A model generated the notes under the pieces. The model did no database searches, was not told the DNA's origin, and saw only the letters and a program-made list of their open reading frames with translations. 20,685 bases of DNA. Origin: Egerieenecus sp048201975 (GTDB lineage Bacteria > Bacillota > Clostridia > Christensenellales > Aristaeellaceae). The stretch lies in NCBI GenBank assembly GCA_048201975.1, contig DBFBGQ010000084.1:1-20685 (forward strand). Reading direction: 5' to 3'. The stretch's first letter is position 1; each line of letters opens with the position of its first letter. The translations under genes were made by a program, and so were the position numbers. Below are positions 7,179-13,257 of this stretch, piece by piece.

Positions 7179-7878
7179 GCTGCATCGCCTCCTGGAGGGC
7201 ACGGTTCCGCTCCGCCTGCGGGGGACGGAGATACAGGGGCATCAGCGACAGGTAGTCCAGCTCCTCCGCTTCAGGGCGCGCGGCCAGCATGGCCACGGAG
7301 GCCGGGCGCAGGTAGCAGGCGTTGCCAGGGGCGAAAATCGCCCGCGGGCCCAGCAGCTTTTCCAGGCGCTCCCGGTGTACGGGCATGCCGTCCCCCAGGA
7401 AGCAAAAGCGCTCCCCCAGGGGCGTGATGCGCTCCATAAAGTCTTCCAGCTTGAGGGGAGCGTCGGGCAGAAGGCGGCGGGGCGGCAGGCCGGGGGCGAA
7501 GGCTGCCCCGTAAACCTGCCCAGCTCGGGCGTCCTGAATGGGGCAGAGCACGCCATCAAAATAGGGGATGCCGGCGGCCATGGCTTCCAGGGCATCGACG
7601 GCTACGCAGGGCACGCCACAACCATGGCTCAGGCCCTTCACCGTGCTGACGCCGATGCGCACCCCGGTAAAGGAGCCGGGCCCCACCACCACCGCCAGGC
7701 GGCTCATCTGGTCCAGCGCCATGCCGGCGCGCTGAAGCGCCGCGTCGATCATGGGCAGCAGGTTGGCGGAGTGGGTCAGCTTGTTGACCACGGCCTCCTC
7801 AAAGGCAACAGCTCCGTCCCGCCAAATGGCGACCCCCGCCACCGGCCCGGAGGTATCCACCGCAAGCACGTTCATCAT
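7165..7878 (-). CDS. tsaB: tRNA t6A37 threonylcarbamoyl transferase complex subunit TsaB
   Basis: TsaB is the non-catalytic ASKHA-fold partner of TsaD; with TsaE they transfer threonylcarbamoyl from the TsaC product to adenosine-37 of ANN-decoding tRNAs. The 237-residue product opens with NVLAVDTSGPVAGVAIW and carries the diagnostic VVVGPGSFTGVRIGVSTVKGL (about residues 64-84), followed by the AVDALEAMA segment and the variable C-terminal half. Two adjacent ATGs (7878 and 7875) are possible starts. The ribosome binding site AGGAGGTG lies inside the last codons of tsaE, only 6 bases separate tsaE from tsaB, and tsaB overlaps rimI. TsaD itself is not in the window. Confidence 0.95.
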   Translation of the reverse strand: MMNVLAVDTSGPVAGVAIWRDGAVAFEEAVVNKLTHSANLLPMIDAALQRAGMALDQMSRLAVVVGPGSFTGVRIGVSTVKGLSHGCGVPCVAVDALEAMAAGIPYFDGVLCPIQDARAGQVYGAAFAPGLPPRRLLPDAPLKLEDFMERITPLGERFCFLGDGMPVHRERLEKLLGPRAIFAPGNACYLRPASVAMLAARPEAEELDYLSLMPLYLRPPQAERNRALQEAMQHVRL

Positions 7879-7884
7879 GGGTCG

Positions 7885-8325
7885 TTACACCTCCTGGGGT
7901 ATGGTTCGAAAATCGCCTACGCTGCGCCAAACAATGTCCCTGGCCGTTTCCCCCAGGGGGGTCAGGGTGATTTCCAGGTAGCTGGCAGGGATGGCCTCGG
8001 GACAGCGGACCGGCCACTCCACCACCGCCACTCCGTCGCCCCCCAGATATTCCTCCATGCCCAGCTCGTAGAGCTCTTCCACGCTTTCCATGCGGTACCA
8101 GTCGAAATGATACAGCGGGATCCGCCCATCCTCATACACCTGCAGGATGGTGAAGGACGGGCTGGCAATGGGGCCTTCGATGCCCAAGCCGCTGGCAATG
8201 CCGCGGGTCAGCTCGCTCTTGCCCGCGCCCATATCCCCAAAAAGCAGCAGCACGTCCCCCGGGCGGAGGCTGGCGGCCAGCCTCGCGCCCAGGGCACGCG
8301 TTTCTTTTGCGGAGGTAGTAATCAA
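7885..8325 (-). CDS. tsaE: tRNA t6A37 biosynthesis ATPase TsaE
   Basis: TsaE is the small P-loop ATPase that drives the TsaBD complex in t6A synthesis. The 146-residue product has the Walker A motif GDMGAGKSELTRGIA with Lys36 and Ser37, the switch-like motif SPSFTILQVYEDG and the family signature LYHFDWYRMESVEELYELGMEEYL, then VAVVEWPVRCPEAIP. I choose the TTG at 8325 (SLITTSAKETRALG), preceded by GAAGGAGA with a somewhat long 10-11 base gap. No ATG is suitably placed: the open frame continues upstream through the end of ribU, which would give an unusual N-terminus. The start is 28 bases after the ribU stop. Confidence 0.93.
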   Translation of the reverse strand: MITTSAKETRALGARLAASLRPGDVLLLFGDMGAGKSELTRGIASGLGIEGPIASPSFTILQVYEDGRIPLYHFDWYRMESVEELYELGMEEYLGGDGVAVVEWPVRCPEAIPASYLEITLTPLGETARDIVWRSVGDFRTIPQEV

Positions 8326-8353
8326 AGAGAGTTCGTCTCCTTCGGCTCCGGCC

Positions 8354-8950
8354 TCACTTGCGCACGTGCAGCAGGGGGGACAGGGGCTTGTAGATAATGT
8401 AGGTGAGGACGCAGAGCACCACGCCTTTGAGCAGATTAAAGGGCGCGGTGACAAACAGGATCACCTTGAGCTCCGTGTCCACAAAGGGCAGCGTCTGCGC
8501 GCACATGGCGATGATGGAATCCATGGGCATGCCAAAGGCCGTCATGTAGAAGGGGATCAGCAGGTAGGCGTTGGTCAGGCAGCCGGCGATGATCAGCGCC
8601 ACCGTGCCCGCCACCATGCCAACCAGCGCCCCCTTGCGGGTCTTCTTGCGCTGGTAGATCAGCGCCGCAGGCAGCACAAAGGCGGCGCCCATGAGGAAAT
8701 CCGCCAGTTCGCCCACGTACATGGTGCTGCTGGTCAGGCAGCCGATCAGGCTCTTCAACCCCAGAATGATCAGCCCGGGAACGGGGCCCATGGAAAAGGC
8801 CCCCAGCAGCACGGGCAGGTTGCTCAGATCCAGGTGGTAGAAGGCTACCACGGGAATGCTGATCAGGTAGAGGATGGAGGACAGCGCGGTCAACACCGCA
8901 ATGCGGGTCAGGTACTGAACGGAGAGGGTCTTGTTCTTGGCAGCAATCAT
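8354..8950 (-). CDS. ribU: Riboflavin ECF transporter S component (RibU)
   Basis: RibU is the membrane substrate-binding subunit that takes up riboflavin with the shared ECF module (EcfA, EcfA', EcfT; not in this window). The 198-residue protein has six predicted membrane segments: RIAVLTALSSILYLIS, the LPVLLGAFSMGPVPGLIIL region, FLMGAAFVLPAALIY, GMVAGTVALIIAGCLTNAYLLI and FVTAPFNLLKGVVLCVLTYIIY among them. The segment YHLDLSNLPVLLGAFSMGP and LKSLIGCLTSSTMYVGELADF are typical of RibU, and the FMN riboswitch upstream confirms the substrate class. The ATG at 8950 lies 8 bases after AAGGAGG. The reading frame extends to 8992, but that would run into the expression-platform hairpin. Confidence 0.95.
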   Translation of the reverse strand: MIAAKNKTLSVQYLTRIAVLTALSSILYLISIPVVAFYHLDLSNLPVLLGAFSMGPVPGLIILGLKSLIGCLTSSTMYVGELADFLMGAAFVLPAALIYQRKKTRKGALVGMVAGTVALIIAGCLTNAYLLIPFYMTAFGMPMDSIIAMCAQTLPFVDTELKVILFVTAPFNLLKGVVLCVLTYIIYKPLSPLLHVRK

Positions 8951-8978
8951 GTCGGATGCCTCCTTCTGAAAATAGGCA

Positions 8979-9034
8979 CGCCCCTGAAGCAAGATCAGCT
9001 AGCTTTTCAGGGGCGAAAATAAACCTACTTTCGC
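8979..9034 (-). promoter_or_regulatory. Expression platform of the FMN riboswitch (terminator and antiterminator hairpins)
   Basis: On the minus strand CGCCCCTGAA (9015-9006) can pair with TTCAGGGGCG (8988-8979), a 10-base-pair stem. A weak U-rich tail (ATTTTC) follows about six bases later, and the ribU ribosome binding site comes right after. Upstream, GCGAAA (9034-9029) can pair with TTTCGC around 9019-9013, which uses the first bases of the terminator stem, so the two hairpins exclude each other. This fits transcription attenuation. The poor U-tract leaves sequestration of the ribosome binding region as an alternative. Confidence 0.55.
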
Positions 9035-9037
9035 GCT

Positions 9038-9150
9038 CTTCTATCATCCAGACTATACTGTCGGCTCCGGAATTTCACCGAATCGGCCGCAGCGCAAAGC
9101 TGCGGTTCGCGGGCTGTACCGCCGGTAGGGAATTACACCCTGCCCCGAAG
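9038..9150 (-). ncRNA. FMN riboswitch (RFN element)
   Basis: Read on the minus strand, the element begins CTTCGGGGCAGGGTG and continues with AATTCCCTACCGGCGGT, AGCCCGCGA, a variable GC-rich hairpin (ACCGCAGC/GCTGCGG), GATTCGGTGAAATTCCGG, AGCCGACAGTATAGTC and ends TGGATGATAGAAG. The order and the conserved blocks are those of the canonical six-helix RFN element; the terminal CTTC and GAAG close helix P1. Binding of FMN in this family turns off riboflavin synthesis or uptake genes. Here it precedes ribU and, on the same transcript, tsaE, tsaB and rimI. Confidence 0.97.
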
Positions 9151-9188
9151 AAGCTTCAAGTGGCATGCAATTGTTTGGAACCGGTAGT

Positions 9189-9217
9189 AGCATAGCACAA
9201 CCTGAGCCGGATGTCAA
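9189..9217 (-). promoter_or_regulatory. Promoter of the riboswitch-ribU transcript
   Basis: On the minus strand a perfect TTGACA (9217-9212) and TATGCT (9194-9189) are separated by 17 bases. Transcription would start near 9182, about 30 bases before the riboswitch aptamer. Confidence 0.75.
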
Positions 9218-9258
9218 CACACGGGCGGCGGCCGCGCTTTTTTTCTTCCAGGCGCACT

Positions 9259-9286
9259 TTGCTTTTGGGGGGAAAGGGCGTATACT
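9259..9286 (+). promoter_or_regulatory. Promoter of the heparinase-like gene
   Basis: TTGCTT (9259-9264) and TATACT (9281-9286) are separated by 16 bases. A small hairpin, CCCTGA (9289-9294) with TCAGGG (9303-9308), would sit at the very 5' end of the transcript and could stabilise it. The leader is about 65 bases and ends in an AAGGAGG site. Confidence 0.6.
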
Positions 9287-9357
9287 GTCCCTGAGTTACG
9301 AATCAGGGGACGGCGGCGCAGGGAAGCGGCGCGCCCCTGCGCAAGGAGGAAACGCGC

Positions 9358-11151
9358 ATGTTGGCACAGGCCTTTGACGCCACGCCGGAATTGGTTGGCT
9401 GGGAAGAGCGTTTTCCCTACCCGCTTTGCGGGGATGACGCCTGGGGAGCGCTTTCTCCGGCTGCACGGGAATGCTTGAGAAATTGGGGGCGGGAGGCGCT
9501 GGAAACGGCGTATCCCATGCTTACCGCCACCCAGTTTATGGCATTTGTCCGGGATGGAAGCCGCAAAGTATACGAGGACCCATATTTTCTCCGGCGGCGG
9601 ACGCTGATGGGCGCGGCGCTGGCCTACTGCGCCCGGCCGGAACCGGCGCTGCTGGACAAGGTGATCGACGGGCTGTGGTGCGTGTGCGAGGAGACCTTCT
9701 GGGGGATCAGCGCCCACAACGGCAGCAGCCATGCGGGGCAGATACCCGCGGAGCAGCGGCCGTTGCCGGAGCCGCGGAATCCTTACATCGATCTTTTCGC
9801 CGCCCAGACGGCCTGCACCCTGGCCATCACCGTCCGCCTGCTGGGCAAGGAACTGGACGCCGTCGCTCCACTGATCCGCCGCCGGGTACTCCGGGAGCTG
9901 GATGAGCGGATCTTCGCGCCCTTTCTCTACCGGGACGATTTTCACTGGATGGGCATGATCCGCCAGGATCTCAATAACTGGACGCCGTGGATTCTGTCCA
10001 GCATTTTTCTGTCCGCCCTGGCGAGCATCCGGGACGACGCGCTGCTTCGCCAGCTTTTTTCCCGGGGTCTGACCATGCTGGATCGCTACCTGGACGGCAT
10101 GCCCGAGGACGGCGGATGCGACGAAGGCGCAGGCTACTGGAACATGGCGGGAGGCGCGCTGCTGGATTGCCTGGAGGCGGTGGAGCGCGTCACCGGCGGG
10201 CGGGTCACATTCTGGGCGCAGGAGAAGATCCGCCGGATCGGCGCGTTCCCGCTGCACAGCCATATTGCGGGGCCGTGGCACTGGAACTTTGCGGATTGCG
10301 ACGCGCAGCCCCTGCTGGATGGGGAGCGCGTGTATGCCTATGGGCGGCATACGGGCGACTGCGCGCTGCGGGATCTGGGCGCGGCCATGGGCGCTTCGAT
10401 TGTGCCCCGGGATACGCCGCAGATGAATCGCGTGCTGGACGCCCTGTTTCGCGCCCCGGCGCCCGCTCCCTACCCGCCGGCGGAGGAATGGGTGTCTCTG
10501 CCCCAGCTGCAGGTGTTTGCCCGGCGGCACGGGGAGCTGTATCTGGCCTGCAAGGGCGGCCATAACGCGGAGAGCCACAACCATAACGATGTGGGCTCGT
10601 TCCTGCTGTTCCATCGGGGGGAACCGGTGGTGGTGGACGCGGGAAACATGACCTATACGGCCCAAACCTTTTCATCCCAGCGCTACACCCTGTGGAATAC
10701 CCGCTCCCGCAATCACAACTTGCCGCTGATTGGCGGCGTGGAGCAAGCGCCTGGCCGGGCATACGCGGCGCGGGAGGTCCGGGAGGAAGCGCAGCGGATC
10801 TCCATGGAGATTGCCGGCGCATATCCTTTCCAGGCCGGGGTGCGCTCCTTGCGCCGCAGCTTCCTCATGGACCGGGAAATGGTTTTGCAGGATGAGGTTT
10901 TGCTGGAGCAGCCGCGGGAAATTATCTGGGTGTTCCTGTCCAGGCCCCGGCCGGAGCGCGTGGAGGGCGGTCTGCGGCTGGGAACGGTGCGGATGCGCTA
11001 TGACGGCAGCCTGCGCTGTGGTGTGGAGGAGATACCGGTGACCGATCCTCGCATGGCCAGGAACTTTCCTGGCAGCCTGTGGCGCGTGACCCTGACCGCA
11101 GCCCCCGGGGAGCGGATCACCCAGCGCTTTCTCTTCGCGCCGGAGGCGTGA
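9358..11151 (+). CDS. Heparinase II/III-family protein (probable intracellular oligosaccharide lyase)
   Basis: The 597-residue protein has the two-part heparinase II/III architecture: an N-terminal alpha/alpha toroid (roughly residues 40-350, rich in Trp and Tyr, e.g. DDFHWMGMIRQDLNNWTPWIL, DGGCDEGAGYWNMAGGALLD and AGPWHWNFADCDAQPL) and a C-terminal beta-sandwich domain from about 380. The signature GGHNAESHNHNDVGSFLLF contains His402, His407 and His409, with the metal or catalytic positions of this superfamily. Relatives cleave uronic-acid polysaccharides (heparin, heparan, alginate oligomers) by beta-elimination; substrate here is unknown. There is no signal peptide, so it should act on imported oligosaccharides. 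The ATG follows AAGGAGG at 8 bases. It is divergent from ribU and convergent with the metallo-beta-lactamase-fold lipoprotein gene (15-base gap, no clear terminator). The carbohydrate genes further right may be functional partners. Confidence 0.85.
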   Translation: MLAQAFDATPELVGWEERFPYPLCGDDAWGALSPAARECLRNWGREALETAYPMLTATQFMAFVRDGSRKVYEDPYFLRRRTLMGAALAYCARPEPALLDKVIDGLWCVCEETFWGISAHNGSSHAGQIPAEQRPLPEPRNPYIDLFAAQTACTLAITVRLLGKELDAVAPLIRRRVLRELDERIFAPFLYRDDFHWMGMIRQDLNNWTPWILSSIFLSALASIRDDALLRQLFSRGLTMLDRYLDGMPEDGGCDEGAGYWNMAGGALLDCLEAVERVTGGRVTFWAQEKIRRIGAFPLHSHIAGPWHWNFADCDAQPLLDGERVYAYGRHTGDCALRDLGAAMGASIVPRDTPQMNRVLDALFRAPAPAPYPPAEEWVSLPQLQVFARRHGELYLACKGGHNAESHNHNDVGSFLLFHRGEPVVVDAGNMTYTAQTFSSQRYTLWNTRSRNHNLPLIGGVEQAPGRAYAAREVREEAQRISMEIAGAYPFQAGVRSLRRSFLMDREMVLQDEVLLEQPREIIWVFLSRPRPERVEGGLRLGTVRMRYDGSLRCGVEEIPVTDPRMARNFPGSLWRVTLTAAPGERITQRFLFAPEA

Positions 11152-11166
11152 GCGGGCGTTCGACGG

Positions 11167-12309
11167 CTATTCCAGGCGGCTGACCAGCTGGCCGTAGCGG
11201 TCGTAAAGCAGGGCGGCGTCGGCCTTTTTCTCATGCCATACCCGGGTGTCCTGCCACACATACGTCCCCGGAGCTTCGCTGGTCAGGGTGGTCACGGTGC
11301 AGTATTCGCCGGGGGCCAGCGAAGCGCCCTGGGGAAAAACGAAAATTTCCTTGCCCTTTTCGCTGAACAGATACCATCCGGAGAGATCCACGGTTTCCGC
11401 GCCCTCGTTGCGCAGGGTGACCGCATCCTGCGCGACGCTTTTATCCACCAGCGCCACATCCCCGCTAACGGCTGGGGGCGTGAAGGTCATTAGCTCCGTT
11501 TGCGCCTTGCCCCCGGCGAGGGTGACGCGCACTGCGCCCTGCGCGTCCTGGGTCTGAAGTATCTGGCAGCCCAGGGAGTTCAGCAGCTCCATCACCCTGG
11601 ACGCGGGGGAGTCCTCGTCCTCCGCCGTGCTGGTGGAGATCACCGCGATTTGCGGGCGCACTGCCTGCGCGAAGGCCTTTCCGGTGGCGTCGTTCTTGCC
11701 GTGGTGCCCCACCTTCAGCACGGTGACCGGGGTCAGGGCGGCGGCTTCCATCAGAGTTTCCTCGGCCTCCTTCTCCATATCGCCGGTGAGAAGGATGCTG
11801 CCGGCGTCCAAATCCAGGCGAAGCACCAGGGAGTTGTTGTTTTCCTTGTCCTCGTCCAGGTAGACGGGGCCCAGCACGCGCAGCTGGCCCTCCTGGACCG
11901 GAAGGGTATCGCCGGACTGCAGCCAGCGGACTTCCTCCCCCCGCAGGGCGGCGGCTACCACGGCGGGATGCTCGTTGGCCTCCACGTCGGTGTAATAGGC
12001 GGAGCTGTACCAGCCGCCCACCTCCACCCAGGAGGAGGCCAGCGCTTGCAGCCCTCCGGCATGGTCCTTGTCCGTGTGGGTGAGCACCACGCCCTCCAGC
12101 CGGTCGATCCCCAGCACGGTCAGCGCCCGGGATACCATTCCCCAGCTCTCCGCGGAGCCCGTGTCAATCATGTATACCGTTTCTCCTGCATAAAGCAGGT
12201 GACAATCCGCTTTGCCCACGTTCAGGGAGATGAGGACGGCCTCATCCTCCCCGCGGGCGCAGCCCATCAGGGCCAGGCACAGGCACAGCAAGGGAATCAA
12301 GCGTTTCAT
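11167..12309 (-). CDS. ComEC-type metallo-beta-lactamase-fold lipoprotein with probable C-terminal lamin-tail-like domain
   Basis: The 380-residue product starts MKRLIPLLCLCLALMGCARG: a short lipoprotein signal with lipobox L-M-G-C and lipidated Cys17, so it is anchored outside the membrane. Residues 22-260 form a metallo-beta-lactamase fold like the hydrolase part of ComEC/Rec2: HTDKDHAGG (His78, Asp80, Asp82, His83), ILLTGDMEKEAEETL and VLKVGHHGKNDATG. These act as nucleases or phosphodiesterases in known relatives. Residues about 280-380 (VTLRNEGAETVDLSGWYLF, FPQGASLAPGEYCTVTT) match the pattern of a lamin-tail (LTD) beta-sandwich, often attached to secreted nucleases. Seven membrane-spanning ComEC segments are absent, so this is not a DNA channel. 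The ATG at 12309 follows AAGGAG. Extracellular nucleic acid or nucleotide degradation is plausible but not shown. Confidence 0.83.
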   Translation of the reverse strand: MKRLIPLLCLCLALMGCARGEDEAVLISLNVGKADCHLLYAGETVYMIDTGSAESWGMVSRALTVLGIDRLEGVVLTHTDKDHAGGLQALASSWVEVGGWYSSAYYTDVEANEHPAVVAAALRGEEVRWLQSGDTLPVQEGQLRVLGPVYLDEDKENNNSLVLRLDLDAGSILLTGDMEKEAEETLMEAAALTPVTVLKVGHHGKNDATGKAFAQAVRPQIAVISTSTAEDEDSPASRVMELLNSLGCQILQTQDAQGAVRVTLAGGKAQTELMTFTPPAVSGDVALVDKSVAQDAVTLRNEGAETVDLSGWYLFSEKGKEIFVFPQGASLAPGEYCTVTTLTSEAPGTYVWQDTRVWHEKKADAALLYDRYGQLVSRLE

Positions 12310-12410
12310 GGGCGTTTCACTCCTTTCCTTCACCTTATCCAACGGTTTACCATTTCTTTTCCCTGCTCCAGTGGCGATTCCCTGCGCTCCGCCGCAGGCG
12401 CAGGAAAAAA
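12310..12410. other. Leader side of the MBL lipoprotein gene; no gene seen
   Basis: This stretch holds the lipoprotein ribosome binding site and leader. No strong -35/-10 pair is visible for the minus-strand gene. CCTGCG (12370-12375 area) and CGCAGG form a small hairpin. At the right edge the A-run 12404-12410 is the U-tract of a minus-strand intrinsic terminator whose stem is repeat copy 1. Confidence 0.4.
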
Positions 12411-12440
12411 AGCCGTCCACCCTGAACGGAGCGGACGGCA
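12411..12440. repeat. 30-base direct repeat, copy 1, also a minus-strand terminator stem
   Basis: The 30 bases are identical to those at 12663-12692. Each copy folds: GCCGTCC (12412-12418) with GGACGGC (12433-12439). On the minus strand this hairpin is followed directly by a run of seven U (12410-12404), the form of an intrinsic terminator. It would end any transcript entering from the right about 100 bases before the lipoprotein start codon. Confidence 0.85.
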
Positions 12441-12483
12441 CAGACTGCTGAAAAAAACCTATTTTCTCACACCAGCATGAAAA

Positions 12484-12629
12484 GGTGAAACTTCCGGCTC
12501 CTTAACTTGCAGAAGTTTCATCAAGTATGGGGCCCGAAGGTTTCCAAAGGGCGATCGGAAAGCCCTTTGGTCGCCTTCGCAGAGGCGAAACCCTCTGCGC
12601 CTGCAAGCATGCAATGGAAAACTTGCAGG
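12484..12629. other. Multi-hairpin intergenic element between the two repeats
   Basis: Four hairpins stand in a row: TGAAACTT/AAGTTTCA (12486-12493, 12513-12520), CCAAAGGGC/GCCCTTTGG (12544-12552, 12562-12570; nine perfect pairs, nine-base loop), CGCAGAGG/CCTCTGCG (12578-12585, 12592-12599; loop CGAAAC) and CCTGCAAG/CTTGCAGG (12600-12607, 12622-12629). A second CTTGCAG at 12506-12512 could compete for the CCTGCAAG arm. The stretch AACTTGCAG-A-A-TTTC-ATCAA occurs twice imperfectly (from 12504 and from 12621). No convincing gene lies here. It looks like a structured RNA, a MITE-like or dispersed intergenic repeat; strand and function are open. Confidence 0.6.
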
Positions 12630-12650
12630 AATTTCGAGATCAAATATTTT
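12623..12650 (+). promoter_or_regulatory. Possible promoter of tadA inside the hairpin element
   Basis: TTGCAG (12623-12628) and TATTTT (12645-12650) are separated by 16 bases. It is the best sigma-A match upstream of tadA, but the match is modest and the -35 box overlaps the last hairpin arm. Confidence 0.3.
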
Positions 12651-12662
12651 ATCAACAGCCTG

Positions 12663-12692
12663 AGCCGTCCACCCTGAACGGAGCGGACGGCA
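12663..12692. repeat. 30-base direct repeat, copy 2
   Basis: Identical to copy 1 at 12411-12440, in the same orientation, 222 bases apart. It has the same GCCGTCC/GGACGGC hairpin but no A- or T-run next to it, so unlike copy 1 it is not a terminator. Together the copies bound the hairpin element. Confidence 0.85.
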
Positions 12693-12814
12693 GATTGCGC
12701 GGCATGGACGCAGGCATTTTCAGCCCCAAGGAGCAGCGGAATGCCGGGGGAAACGTTTTCAGTCAGGATTCGCGGCGCGCAGGCGCGGCATGCCATCCCG
12801 AAGGAGGAAGATGC

Positions 12815-13255
12815 ATGGAGGAAATGATGGCGCTGGCGCTGGCCCAGGCGCGGCTGGCTGCTCAAGCGGGAGAGATCCCTGTGGGAGCAGTGCTGACGCG
12901 GGAAGGCCAGGTGCTGGTTCAGGCCCATAACCGCCGGGAGGCGGATCACGATCCCACGGCGCATGCGGAGCTGCTGTGCCTGCGGGAGGGGGCGAAGCTG
13001 CTGGGGGACTGGCGGCTGCGGGAGTGCACGCTGTATGTAACCCTGGAGCCCTGTCCCATGTGCGCCGGAGCTATGCTGATGGCCCAGCTGGGGCGTTGCG
13101 TTTATGGGGCGGCAGATCCCCGATTGGGTTGCTGCGGCAGCGTTTACGATCTGCCTGACGACCCGGCGCTGGGGGGCGTGACCCAGTGGGTAGCCGGGGT
13201 ACGGGCGGAGGAATGCGCCGCGCTTTTGCGGGATTTCCTCCGGGCGCGGCGATAA
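12815..13255 (+). CDS. tadA: tRNA-specific adenosine deaminase
   Basis: TadA deaminates adenosine-34 of tRNA-Arg(ACG) to inosine. The 146-residue product has the cytidine-deaminase fold zinc site: His50 and catalytic Glu52 in DPTAHAELLCL, then Cys80 and Cys83 in TLEPCPMCAGAM. The start EEMMALALAQARLAAQAGEIPVGAVL and the segment GAADPRLGCCGSVYDL are typical. I chose the ATG at 12815, seven bases after AAGGAGG. The frame is open back to 12527 through the hairpin element and repeat copy 2, but those extra 96 codons do not resemble any TadA N-terminus. It ends two bases before the convergent LacI gene's stop, with no terminator between them, so read-through antisense transcription is likely on both sides. 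Confidence 0.96.
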   Translation: MEEMMALALAQARLAAQAGEIPVGAVLTREGQVLVQAHNRREADHDPTAHAELLCLREGAKLLGDWRLRECTLYVTLEPCPMCAGAMLMAQLGRCVYGAADPRLGCCGSVYDLPDDPALGGVTQWVAGVRAEECAALLRDFLRARR

Positions 13256-13257
13256 CC

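Noticed and set aside
7057..8397. 446-codon plus-strand frame over tsaB, tsaE and the end of ribU
   Set aside because: Antisense shadow of three well-supported genes; composition atypical for a protein.
9214..10665. 483-codon minus-strand frame over the heparinase-like gene
   Set aside because: Antisense shadow with no recognisable motif; it would also cross the promoters of both divergent genes.
12404..12692. CRISPR array from the two 30-base repeats
   Set aside because: Only two copies 222 bases apart, and the repeat forms a hairpin terminator; spacing and copy number do not fit, and there are no cas genes.
12527..12814. In-frame N-terminal extension of tadA (96 codons)
   Set aside because: It translates repeat copy 2 and the hairpin element, has no TadA-like residues, and a perfect AAGGAGG sits just before the internal ATG at 12815.
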